Positions 29,856 through 37,900 of a DNA stretch of 64,000 bases are shown in pieces. The notes beneath the pieces were generated by a model. It was not told the origin of the DNA and did not search any database. It was given only the letters and a program-made list of their open reading frames with translations. How positions within the stretch are numbered: position 1 is the first letter of the stretch; every line of letters begins with the position of its first letter. Source of the DNA: a virus. The stretch is from the IMG/VR virus record IMGVR_UViG_3300020583_000224, positions 58,713 through 122,712 of that record; one strand, given 5' to 3'. The position numbers and the translations under genes were made by a program.

Positions 29856-30731
29856 ATGCCCAGAGACCACCGCGCCGCACGACCCTACTGGGTGCACAGC
29901 GACCCCGAACCGGCCCCCGAAACCACCGCGCCGGACGCCACCCCTTGCGTAGGACGATGCAACGCAGCCTGGCGCGCCGCGGAGCAGCGCAAGGCCGACA
30001 GGGGGACCGAGCACACCCTCAAGCCGCGCGCCGGCTATCCGATCTGGTGCCCGCCCTGCGCCACCTCCATCCGCGGCGCCCTCGGCGACATGCCCGAACT
30101 CGCGGTACGCCTCCACGTCGAGATCTCCGCGGGCGCCAGCGCCACCGCCCTCGACGACGACCTGAACGTCACCGGCTCCCGCGAACGCGCCCTGCACGAG
30201 CACGAGGCCATTGTGTTCACCCTCGAAGAAGCCGCCGGATTCCTCACCGACTGGGAAGACACCGTCCGTGCCCAGCGAGACCTGCCGCCGCGCACCAGCG
30301 GCCACCAGCAATCGAAGCAGGCGAAAGCAGTAGAGACCTCAAGCCGGTTCCTCCAACGCCACCTCGCATGGCTGCTCGACGAACACCCCGACACCGCGCC
30401 CGAAGGCGACGAGCGGCTCGCGAGCGAAGGCTTCGGACTCGACCTGCTCGCCATGCACCGCAAAGCCCAAGCCATGACCAAGACCGGCGAGGTGCGCCCC
30501 GAACCCTGCGAAGGCGTCTTCTGCCCCAGTTGCGACCTGCGCTCCCTCGAGTGGGAAGTCGATCCGGACACGAACGCCGCGACCGGCTACGTCCGGTGCC
30601 GCGTGTGCCGGCCCCGCTTCGTAATGACAGCCGACGAATACCACCAGTGGACGAAGATGGAAGACCACGACGCACGCAAGCGCGGCCTCGCGACCCCGGC
30701 GGTGCTCGCGAAGGCGGGGCTCGCGCGGTGA
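29856..30731 (+). CDS. Unknown protein with several Cys pairs
   Basis: 291 residues from an ATG at 29856 with GGGAG upstream. Cysteines near residues 33 and 37 and a CPPC pair near residue 64 form one possible zinc site; CPSC near 220 and CRVC near 243 form a second. The middle is helical (EEAAGFLTDWEDTVRAQ). The build suggests a nucleic-acid or scaffold protein. Its stop overlaps the next GTG. No family is recognised. Confidence 0.78.
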   Translation: MPRDHRAARPYWVHSDPEPAPETTAPDATPCVGRCNAAWRAAEQRKADRGTEHTLKPRAGYPIWCPPCATSIRGALGDMPELAVRLHVEISAGASATALDDDLNVTGSRERALHEHEAIVFTLEEAAGFLTDWEDTVRAQRDLPPRTSGHQQSKQAKAVETSSRFLQRHLAWLLDEHPDTAPEGDERLASEGFGLDLLAMHRKAQAMTKTGEVRPEPCEGVFCPSCDLRSLEWEVDPDTNAATGYVRCRVCRPRFVMTADEYHQWTKMEDHDARKRGLATPAVLAKAGLAR

Positions 30732-30991
30732 CCAGGCCCGAGTTCGATCCGGATGATCCGCTATTCCGGCCGATCAGCATCAAGCAGGCCATGGAGTTGA
30801 CGCGCCGGTCCGACGACACGATCAACCGGTGGATCAAGGACGGGCATCTGCGCGTCATCCACCTCAAGGACCCGCCGGAGGAAGCGCTGATCGAGCGCGA
30901 GGTCGTGGACACCGCGATTCAGAAGCGGAAGAACGCCCACCGCGGCAGGCCCCGCCCGAAGCGCGGTGAAGCCACTGGCGACACGGCTTGA
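30728..30991 (+). CDS. Excisionase-type (MerR-like) HTH protein
   Basis: 87 residues from a GTG at 30728 (GTGA overlap). ISIKQAMELTRRSDDTINRWIKDGHL, read in parts, then RVIHLKD and LIEREVV fit a small winged helix of the HTH_17/Xis type, with a basic tail. It is the second such protein in the window. Its gene ends about 180 nt before tRNA-like sequence, where an attachment site might be, which fits an excisionase role. Confidence 0.78.
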   Translation: MTRPEFDPDDPLFRPISIKQAMELTRRSDDTINRWIKDGHLRVIHLKDPPEEALIEREVVDTAIQKRKNAHRGRPRPKRGEATGDTA

Positions 30992-31123
30992 CTCGCAGGT
31001 CACTCGCGTGCGACATTCTCGGTGCGGGAGTATGTCCGCACGCAAGTTCGCCCGGCCAGCGTGGCCGGGGAAGTGGTGCTCGTCCAGGGTCCGGCCGGAC
31101 CGGATCGAGCGCCCAGCCTTGAG

Positions 31124-31147
31124 AGCCCCGCCAAGCGCGGGGCTTTC
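31124..31147 (+). terminator. Rho-independent terminator
   Basis: AGCCCCGC at 31124-31131 pairs with GCGGGGCT at 31137-31144 and is followed by TTTC. It ends the operon of the excisionase-like gene. Confidence 0.78.
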
Positions 31148-31173
31148 GGCTTCCGCAGTATTCTGCACGTGTC

Positions 31174-31254
31174 GGCGGAGGCGAGGGTTCGAATCCCTAC
31201 CGCCACACGGTAACCAATCCGTAGTGGCGCAGCTCGCCCTGGTCGAGCGCCGCC
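31174..31254 (+). other. tRNA half-like sequences in swapped order
   Basis: 31174-31207 looks like a tRNA 3' half: anticodon-stem strand GGCGG, T arm GAGGG-TTCGAAT-CCCTA (four pairs), acceptor strand CCGCCAC. After 16 nt, 31224-31254 looks like a 5' half: acceptor GTGGCGC (six of seven pairs with CCGCCAC), D arm GCTC with GAGC around a GG-containing loop, then CCGCC, which pairs with GGCGG. The 3' half comes first. This could be a permuted tRNA, an attachment-site relic or decayed tRNA DNA. The rest of the 444-nt gap (30992-31435) holds the terminator at 31124 and no gene. Confidence 0.4.
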
Positions 31255-31435
31255 GACCTCCAGTCAGGCCTGGGCTGCCGTCCGCGAGGACCGCGGCCCA
31301 TCGCCCTTTTCGGGCCGTGGGTGCGCCGCGACCATGGCTATCCGCGCGCACCAGGAACAGCGGTTCGAACCCGCACACGGCGCTAAGGATCGCGGTCCCG
31401 ACCCGGGTCTGACCGCCCGCAGTCGGAGGCGAGCC

Positions 31436-31957
31436 ATGGCCGACGAGTGGACCGTAGACACGCTGAAGCTGTACGCGGACGCGGCCATCGCGCACGCCAG
31501 CGACGTTGCCCGCATCGCGATCGAAGCAGCGGAGAAGCTCTCCAGTCAACGCTTCGAGGACCAGCAGATCGCGGTCACTGCGGCGCTGGCTGCGCAGAAG
31601 GAAGCCGTCGCTGCGGCGCTTACGGCCGCAGACCGGGCTGTCGCGAAAGCGGAAACCGCAGCTGAGAGACGCTTCGCCTCAGTGAACGAGTTCCGAGCTC
31701 AACTGAGCGACCAGGCGTCGACGTTCATGTCCCGCGCTGAGGCCCTGCTGCAGATCAACGCGAACGCCGAGAAGATCGACGCGTTGTCTGCGCGCATGGA
31801 CCGCGGTGAAGGCGGCCACGCCGGCGCAGCGGAGTCTCGTAGCGAGCAGCGCCAGTCGCAGGCCGCAGGGATCAGCCAGGGCGTACTGGTGTCCATGGGG
31901 ATCGCGATCTTAATCTCGCTTGCGGCGCTCATCACTTCGATCGTGATGCACCACTGA
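31436..31957 (+). CDS. Coiled-coil protein with C-terminal membrane anchor
   Basis: 173 residues from an ATG with GGAGGCGAG upstream. Residues 15 to 120 are Ala/Glu/Lys-rich helices (AAERRFASVNEFRAQLSDQ); residues 149 to 170 form one hydrophobic segment (LVSMGIAILISLAALITSIV). This is the shape of small tail-anchored phage proteins near lysis genes. A holin-like or other membrane role is possible but not shown. Confidence 0.78.
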   Translation: MADEWTVDTLKLYADAAIAHASDVARIAIEAAEKLSSQRFEDQQIAVTAALAAQKEAVAAALTAADRAVAKAETAAERRFASVNEFRAQLSDQASTFMSRAEALLQINANAEKIDALSARMDRGEGGHAGAAESRSEQRQSQAAGISQGVLVSMGIAILISLAALITSIVMHH

Positions 31958-31967
31958 GGCGGGTGTC

Positions 31968-32258
31968 GTGACCGTCACCGACCACCTGCCCGGCGATGAC
32001 CCGGTCCGGCTCGATGCGGACAACGCGTACCGGCTGTACTGGCGCGCCGATCGTCCCGGCCCGGCCGGGCTCGTCTGGTCGCACCGTCTCGACGACGGCC
32101 GCTGGTGCTCGGTCGAGATCCCGCTCCGAGGCCACGGTCACGGACGCGGCGAGTGGACCGTGATCCTCGACGAACCGCTCACTGTCACCCCAGCACTCCG
32201 ATGCGCGTGTGGCCGCAAGGGCTGGCTGGACGGCGGGACGTGGAGGCCAGCGAAGTGA
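31968..32258 (+). CDS. DUF6527-like small protein
   Basis: 96 residues from a GTG at 31968. The C-terminus ALRCACGRKGWLDGGTW resembles the DUF6527 ending, in which two Cys precede a short Trp motif. The first part is acidic and beta-rich. The next gene has a similar C-terminus, so they are probably diverged copies. DUF6527 genes occur near phage endolysin and tail genes. The function is unknown. Confidence 0.65.
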   Translation: MTVTDHLPGDDPVRLDADNAYRLYWRADRPGPAGLVWSHRLDDGRWCSVEIPLRGHGHGRGEWTVILDEPLTVTPALRCACGRKGWLDGGTWRPAK

Positions 32259-32506
32259 CCGACAAGCCACTTCCTCGAGTCGAGCGCGATCCAGACGACG
32301 ACCACCCCGTGTTCTTCCACCACTGCACGGCGCCCTGGCTTCGCGATGACTCACCGTCCAGGCGCCTCGGCGGGAAGCTGCCGCTCGGCCCGAACGGCTG
32401 GGAATGGCAGGACGATGGGTCGCTTCGGCCGTCGATCCAGTGCCTTGAGGGCTGCGGCACGCACGGTTTCTGGGACGGTCCAGAGCGAGGCTGGCGGCCG
32501 GCGTGA
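32255..32506 (+). CDS. DUF6527-like small protein, second copy
   Basis: 83 residues from a GTG at 32255 (GTGA overlap). WQDDGSLRPSIQCLEGCGTHGFW follows the same pattern as the preceding protein: a strand, two Cys and a Trp-containing end. It also carries FFHHC near residue 22. The similarity in ending suggests duplication. Confidence 0.68.
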   Translation: MTDKPLPRVERDPDDDHPVFFHHCTAPWLRDDSPSRRLGGKLPLGPNGWEWQDDGSLRPSIQCLEGCGTHGFWDGPERGWRPA

Positions 32507-32531
32507 GCCGCTCGGGAAGACGCGGGCGGCC

Positions 32532-32657
32532 TTGTGCCGCGTCGTCCTGCACCTCCTGATCCCGATCTTGGTCCTCACCGTGGTTTGCGAGGGGCTCGTC
32601 GTCCTGACGCTGCTGCGTATCGCCACGGCGCTCCTGAACTTCCTGGCCAGCAACTGA
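32532..32657 (+). CDS. Small hydrophobic protein, uncertain start
   Basis: The frame from a TTG at 32532 encodes about 41 residues, nearly all hydrophobic (LLIPILVLTVVCEGLVVLTLL), enough for one or two membrane passes. No ATG or GTG lies in frame nearby and no ribosome site is clear, so the start is a guess. A small holin or membrane peptide would fit the neighbourhood. Confidence 0.4.
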   Translation: MCRVVLHLLIPILVLTVVCEGLVVLTLLRIATALLNFLASN

Positions 32658-32741
32658 ACCATCCACGCACCAAAAAGGACCAGCGCCATCAGCACCGCAC
32701 TGCTCGACAGGCCCACCCGAGCCGACGCCGGGGACCGAACC

Positions 32742-32942
32742 ATGCGATACCGGCCCCCGCGCCCCGGCGACCTCCTCACCGTCCGCAGCAGCAACCCGTA
32801 CCTCGACGAGGCGCAAGTGGTCGTCGAGACGGTGGCAGACAACGGCGGGTTCTTACTCATCTCCGGCACCTGGGGCACGCACGACCTCGAGGTCGTCCTG
32901 CGCAGGGTTGGCGAACCGCACCTTCAACCACAGGAGAACTAA
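32742..32942 (+). CDS. Small beta-rich protein; possible ATC start upstream
   Basis: 66 residues from the ATG at 32742, which has no ribosome site. An ATC codon at 32688, in frame and preceded by AAAAAGGA at good spacing, would add 18 residues (start STALLDRPTRADAG). That N-terminus reads like coding sequence, so a rare ATC start, or a mutated ATG, is possible. The protein is beta-rich (PGDLLTVRSSNPY, then VVVETVADNGGFLLIS). The function is unknown. Confidence 0.65.
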   Translation: MRYRPPRPGDLLTVRSSNPYLDEAQVVVETVADNGGFLLISGTWGTHDLEVVLRRVGEPHLQPQEN

Positions 32943-33209
32943 ATGTCCTTCCTCACTCCCGTCATCGACGAGCTCCACGCCATCTGGGCGAAGCTCGAGG
33001 CCGAGGGCCACGCGGTCGCGGCCGACGTCAAGTCCGTGCTCGACAAGCTGAAGGCGGACGCCCCGGCCGTCGAGCAGGAGGCCGTCGCGGACGCCGAGAA
33101 GGTGGCTGCCGACGCGGAGACCGCGGCCAAGCCCGTCGTCGCCGAAGCCGTCAAGGCCGCCGAGACCGTCGCGTCCGAGGCCGCGGCCGACGTCGCCAAG
33201 TCCGCCTGA
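32943..33209 (+). CDS. Ala/Glu-rich helical protein
   Basis: 88 residues from an ATG that follows the preceding stop directly, with CAGGAGA upstream. From residue 25 on it is almost only Ala, Val, Glu, Asp and Lys in a heptad-like pattern (AEKVAADAETAAKPVVAEA), a long amphipathic helix or coiled coil. Similar Ala-rich proteins occur in actinophage genomes. The function is unknown. Confidence 0.75.
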   Translation: MSFLTPVIDELHAIWAKLEAEGHAVAADVKSVLDKLKADAPAVEQEAVADAEKVAADAETAAKPVVAEAVKAAETVASEAAADVAKSA

Positions 33210-33247
33210 GCGACCGCCGCACACCACCCACCAAGGAACGAGACACC

Positions 33248-33481
33248 ATGAGCGAGACCCAAGACAGGCGCTACCGCGTCACCTGGCGCAGCACCACACC
33301 GGCTGGCATCGGTAGCACCAGCCTCGAATTCCTCGAAGAGCGCACGATCATCGCCGCCTACTACCGGCGGGACGAAGACCGAATGGTGTTCAAGCGCGCC
33401 GACGGCATGCAGGCGTTCGACGTGGCCGCGGACCTCGTCGAGACGATCGAGGTCGTCGAGGACGCGGCGGTGAGCGCGTAA
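33248..33481 (+). CDS. Small beta-rich protein
   Basis: 77 residues from an ATG with AAGGAACGAG upstream. Alternating strands (YRVTWRSTTPAG, SLEFLEERTI, RMVFKRADG) end in an acidic tail. Its last base is the A of the next ATG. No family is recognised. Confidence 0.73.
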   Translation: MSETQDRRYRVTWRSTTPAGIGSTSLEFLEERTIIAAYYRRDEDRMVFKRADGMQAFDVAADLVETIEVVEDAAVSA

Positions 33482-33831
33482 TGCTTACTGGCCGTGCCGC
33501 GCTTCTGCGCCCCGACATCAACGACCTCCACGTCACCGAGGTCGTGCTCGTCGCGCCCGAGGACGCCACCCAGCCCTACATGACTGACGGCGAGTACGCG
33601 CTACTGCTACGCCAGTGGTCCCGGCAGAGCAACACCAAGCGGGTCAACGCGTCCCGTGCACGCAACGCCAGCCGGGACATCCCCACCTCCGGGGCCGAAC
33701 GCCGCCGGGCGAAGAACCACCGGCAGCGCGGCCTCTGCCTCGAACACGTCGCCGCCACTACGCGGTGCACGCACGCGGCGGTCGACGGAACCGGCCGCTG
33801 CGAGCGGCACGCCCCGGACGAGGACGCGTGA
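33481..33831 (+). CDS. Small protein with C-terminal Cys/His cluster
   Basis: 116 residues. A beta-rich start is followed by a basic middle (SRARNASRDIPTSGAERRRAKNH, in part) and CLEHVAATTRCTHAAVDGTGRCERH, read in parts, whose spaced Cys and His pairs resemble a zinc knuckle seen in small phage DNA-binding proteins. The function is unknown. Confidence 0.73.
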   Translation: MLTGRAALLRPDINDLHVTEVVLVAPEDATQPYMTDGEYALLLRQWSRQSNTKRVNASRARNASRDIPTSGAERRRAKNHRQRGLCLEHVAATTRCTHAAVDGTGRCERHAPDEDA

Positions 33832-34235
33832 ACGCCGTGATGCTCGACGACAAGAACTTCCGCCGCGTCATCATCACCTGGCCCGCCCCGACCACTGCGG
33901 GCGTGCTGCCGATCTACGGCGTGACGCTGACCGACGCGGACAGCGGCGAACAGATCGTCTCCGGCCTGAAGCTGGCCCTCACCCTGGGCACCGACACCAG
34001 TTACGACGGCAACATCATCGAGGCCGAAGTCACCGCACTGGTCGACGAAGACGGCCACTTGCTGCCCGCTGGCAAGCGGCCCGTCATCACCGAGGAATAC
34101 GCGGCCCACCGCGCCGCGGCGCCAGAGAAGTTCACCGACGCGTACGGCGAGCACGAAGCCGCATTCAAGGGCCAAGAGCTCCGTACCGGGGTCTTCAAGT
34201 TCGCGGTCGCCGAGATGCGCATCCAGGAGGCCTGA
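33828..34235 (+). CDS. Unknown protein before the membrane and amidase genes
   Basis: 135 residues from a GTG at 33828 (GTGA overlap), or 131 from an ATG at 33840. It is beta-rich with repeated strand-turn patterns (GVTLTDADSGEQIVSGLKLAL, in part) and a helical end. It may be a small structural or regulatory protein. Confidence 0.72.
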   Translation: MNAVMLDDKNFRRVIITWPAPTTAGVLPIYGVTLTDADSGEQIVSGLKLALTLGTDTSYDGNIIEAEVTALVDEDGHLLPAGKRPVITEEYAAHRAAAPEKFTDAYGEHEAAFKGQELRTGVFKFAVAEMRIQEA

Positions 34236-34402
34236 TGCTCGCCATTATTGCCGCAGTCCTGTTCGGAGTCGGCTTTGTGCTCGACGGCGCGGGCGACCAC
34301 ACGAACACGTGGCTCTCGCCCGGCGCGCTCGTCCTCGCCGGACTCGCGCTGCTCGCACTACACCTCAGTGGGGTGACATGGACGCGCAGGCCTCCGCAGT
34401 AG
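34235..34402 (+). CDS. Small two-pass membrane protein (holin candidate)
   Basis: 55 residues from an ATG overlapping the upstream stop (TGATG). Two hydrophobic stretches, LAIIAAVLFGVGFVL and ALVLAGLALLALHL, are separated by a short polar loop, and the end is basic (TWTRRPPQ). It overlaps the start of the amidase-like gene. This is a typical small-holin layout next to a lysis-type enzyme, but the evidence is positional. Confidence 0.65.
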   Translation: MLAIIAAVLFGVGFVLDGAGDHTNTWLSPGALVLAGLALLALHLSGVTWTRRPPQ

Positions 34403-34887
34403 AGCCGCAGCCTGGGGACATCGGCGTAACTCAGATCGGCGGCGACGTCGGCCGACTCATCCGCTTCGGCCAGTGGCTCAACGGCGACGGGTTCGCCAAC
34501 TACGAGCATTGCTTCGTGTTCGTCGGCGATGGCCAGATCGTGGAAGCAGAGCCCGACGGCGCGCGGATCGCTGATCTAGCCGAGTACGACGCACGCACCA
34601 CTGTGTGGGTCCGTTGCCCCGACCAATACCGGACCGCAGTCGCCGAAGCGGCACGCGCCTTCATCGGACGCCCGTACGGGTTCCTCGACTACGCGGTCAT
34701 CGCCGCCCACCACTGGCACCTGCCGATCCCGGGCCTAAGTCGGGTCGCAGCCAGCACCCGGACGATCATCTGCTCGGCGCTCGCCGTCGCAGCCGCGCGC
34801 GCTGGCGGATGGGACCTGCTCGGCACAGAACCCGCCGGGTACATCACACCCGCAGACCTTGCGGCGCTCGCCGACCCGCTGAGCTGA
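34378..34887 (+). CDS. Permuted NlpC/P60-like cysteine amidase
   Basis: 169 residues from an ATG inside the end of the membrane-protein gene. PGDIGVTQIGGDVGRLIRFGQW, read in parts, then NYEHCFVFVGDGQIVEAEPDGARI and RPYGFLDYAVI, with a later IICSALA, follow the permuted papain-like fold (YiiX/LRAT type): His in NYEH and Cys in IICSALA as the catalytic pair. Such enzymes cut amide or ester bonds in peptidoglycan, lipids or proteins. Next to a holin-like gene it may be the lysis enzyme. Confidence 0.75.
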   Translation: MDAQASAVEPQPGDIGVTQIGGDVGRLIRFGQWLNGDGFANYEHCFVFVGDGQIVEAEPDGARIADLAEYDARTTVWVRCPDQYRTAVAEAARAFIGRPYGFLDYAVIAAHHWHLPIPGLSRVAASTRTIICSALAVAAARAGGWDLLGTEPAGYITPADLAALADPLS

Positions 34888-34922
34888 CGGCCGTTCACCG
34901 ATCGCAGCAAGGGCGGTGACCC

Positions 34923-37900
34923 GTGCCGCTGCCCGGCGACCTCAACAAGATCAGCGTCACGGCGACCTATCAGGACGCTGCGGGCAACCCGCTCGCCGGG
35001 ACCGTCACGTTCACCCCGTCGGCAGACCTCGCTGACTCGACCGGACGCGTCATCCTGCGTGCCGAGCCGATCCCCGCACAGGTCGTTGGCGGCGTCATGA
35101 GCCCGCCATCGCTCGCCTGCACGGATAACGCAAATATCGCCCCGACCGGGTGGACTTGGGCCGTCGTCGAGTACATCTCCGGCGCCAGCGCGAACGTCGC
35201 CACCCGCTCCTACTCGGTCCTGCTGCCGCACACTCTCGGTAGCACCGTGGATCTTTCGACGCTCTCCCCGGTCGTGCCGCAGCCCGGCGTCACCAACTAC
35301 CTGCTCGCGACGAACAACCTCAGCGACCTGTCGAATGCGGCGACCGCCCGCACAAACCTGGGCCTCGGCACCGCCGCGACATCTGCCGCGACGGCGTTCG
35401 CGCAGACCGCGAACAACCTCTCGGATCTGGCCTCGGCGTCCACGGCGCGCACGAACCTGGGGCTCGGGGGAGCGGCCACCGAGAACGTCGGAACCGGCGC
35501 GGGCACTGTCGCGGCCGGGAATGACAGTCGGATCACCGGGGCGCTGCAAACGACCGGCGGCACGATGTCCGGGCCGATCGCCATGGGCAGCAACAAGGTC
35601 ACCGGCTTGGCGAATGGCACCGCCGGGTCTGATGCGGCGGCGTTCGGGCAGATTCCCACCTCGGCCAGCGGCATCGGCGGCCTGCTCGCCGCGAACAACC
35701 TGAGCGACGTTGCGAACGTCACGACGGCGCGCGGGAACCTCTCGGCCGCCGCGTCCGGCTCGAACTCGGACATTACCGCGCTCACCGGTCTGACCACGGC
35801 GCTGCCTGTCTCCGAGGGTGGTACCGGGTCCACGACCGGCCCTGCGGCTCAGGTCGCGCTCGGCGGCGTGTCCTGGTTCAACGTCCAAGCCCCCGCCTAC
35901 GGGGCCAAGGGCGACGGCAACATGGTCGCCGACGCGGCGATGACCGCGACGAGCGCGACGCTCACCTCCGCGACCGCGAACTTCACCGCAGGGGATGTCG
36001 GCAAGCTGGTCCAGGTGCGCGGCGCCGGCGCCGCGGGCGCCGACCTGAACACGACGATCAGCGGGTTCACCAACTCGACGACCGTCACGCTCACGGTCGC
36101 CGCTGGAACCACCGTCAGCGCGGCCACGGCCGTGTACGCCACGGACTCCGCCGCAGCCTGCCAGTCCGCGTTCACCGCCGCGCAGGGCGTGTACTACGGC
36201 ACGACCTACGTGCCGCCGGGCATCTACATGTGGTCGACGTTCGTGTCGATCAGCAAATGCATGCGGATCATGGCGAACGGCGCGCTGATCATCACGACGA
36301 ACTCCGGCGCCCTGAACCTCACCAACACGTTCTTGAGCCCCACGCCCGGGGTGTTCGGGCGCGGCAACGGCCTGGTCATCGAGGGCCTGGAGCTCGACTG
36401 CACCGGCGGCCACAACATCTACAACGTCAACCTGAGCAACTTCAGTTGGCGCGACATGGTCCTCACGCAGCGCTCCTCGAACTTCAGCGCCGTCTGGCAC
36501 GACACGACCGGCACGAACTTCATCGGCGGCGACATCCGCAACGTCCTGACGTACGTGTACGGCTCGGCGCGCACTATCCAGGCCTGGCACCTCGTCTCCC
36601 ACGTCGGCGGCGGCCTCGCCCTGACGAAATGGACCAGGTGCCTGTTCCAGAACCAGGGCGCCGACACCGCGCAGTTCCTGCTGTGGACCGAGGCACGCGG
36701 CGGCACGAACTACACCAACGGGCTCGAGCTCGACAGCTGCGTGTTCACTTCCGCCACTGGCGGCGGCGCCGCGTTCTGGAGCGCGCAGGGCGTCGTGCTC
36801 GTCAACTGCCGGGTCGTCAACTCGAACAACACTGTCAACGGCAACTCGATCTACCGGGTCGGCACCAACACCGGCTCCGGCGTGTCCACGTACACCAGTC
36901 AGGGCGTCACGATCGTCGGCTGCGGCAGGGACCTGCCCGGTCCTGACGGCTCGACCACGTGGGACGTGCACCTCGACTCGACCGTCGACCAGGTCGTCAT
37001 CGAGGCCTACGAGTGCAGGTTCCGCAGCACGGACGCGGCGAAGACCCCGTTCTTCAACCTCAACTCGGCGACCCACGTGCTCGTGCTCGACTGCCCGACC
37101 GCGGTCATCACCAACCCGGGCAACGCCATCCAGATCCCGGTCACCGGCGACGGCAACACGCCCGGCACCGGCGACGGCGCGGTCAGCATCCCGTCGCTCA
37201 CCCTCGGCGCGGCGCTCCCGATCGGGTCCGGCGGCACCGGACAGGCCACCCCGCAGGCCGCGATCAACGCGCTCACGGGCACGCAGTCCGCAGGCAAATA
37301 CCTGCGTTCGGACGGCACCAACGCGAGCCTCGCTTCGATCCAGGCAGCCGACCTGCCCGCCGCGACCACCTCGGTTCAGGGCGCGGTCGTCATCGACGGC
37401 ACCGCCGCCGACATCGCCGCCCTCGGCACCCAAGCCGCAGGCGCCATCGGGAAGTCTGCGGACGCGGGCCACGTCCACCCCACCGCGGGCCTGGTCGACA
37501 CCGCCACCACGCAGAACGTCGGCGGCACGAAGACGTTCACCGGCGAAATCGTCGTTCCGACCCCGGTCAACGCCGGCGACGCCGTCACCAAGGCGTACGC
37601 GGACGCGATCTCCCTCGGCCTGTCCATCAAGGGGTCGGTGCAAGAAGCAACGGCCGCAGCGCTGCCCGCGAACACGTACAGCAACGGCGCCTCGGGCGTC
37701 GGGGCGACACTGACCGGCAACGCCACCGGGACGCTGACGGTCGACGGCGTGACGGTCGCACTCAACGACCGGGTCCTGGTGCAAAACGAGGCGACCGGCG
37801 CGAACAACGGCATCTACCTGTGCACCACGGCCGGGGCGACCGGAGTCGCCTACGTCCTGACCCGCGCCACCGACATGAACACCGCCGCGAAGATCCCCGG

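Noticed and set aside
31327-31384. Third tRNA-like T arm (GCGG-TTCGAAC-CCGC) with a partly pairing acceptor
   Set aside because: Six of seven acceptor pairs can be drawn, but only 28 nt remain for D and anticodon arms and no anticodon stem is visible. Chance is likely.
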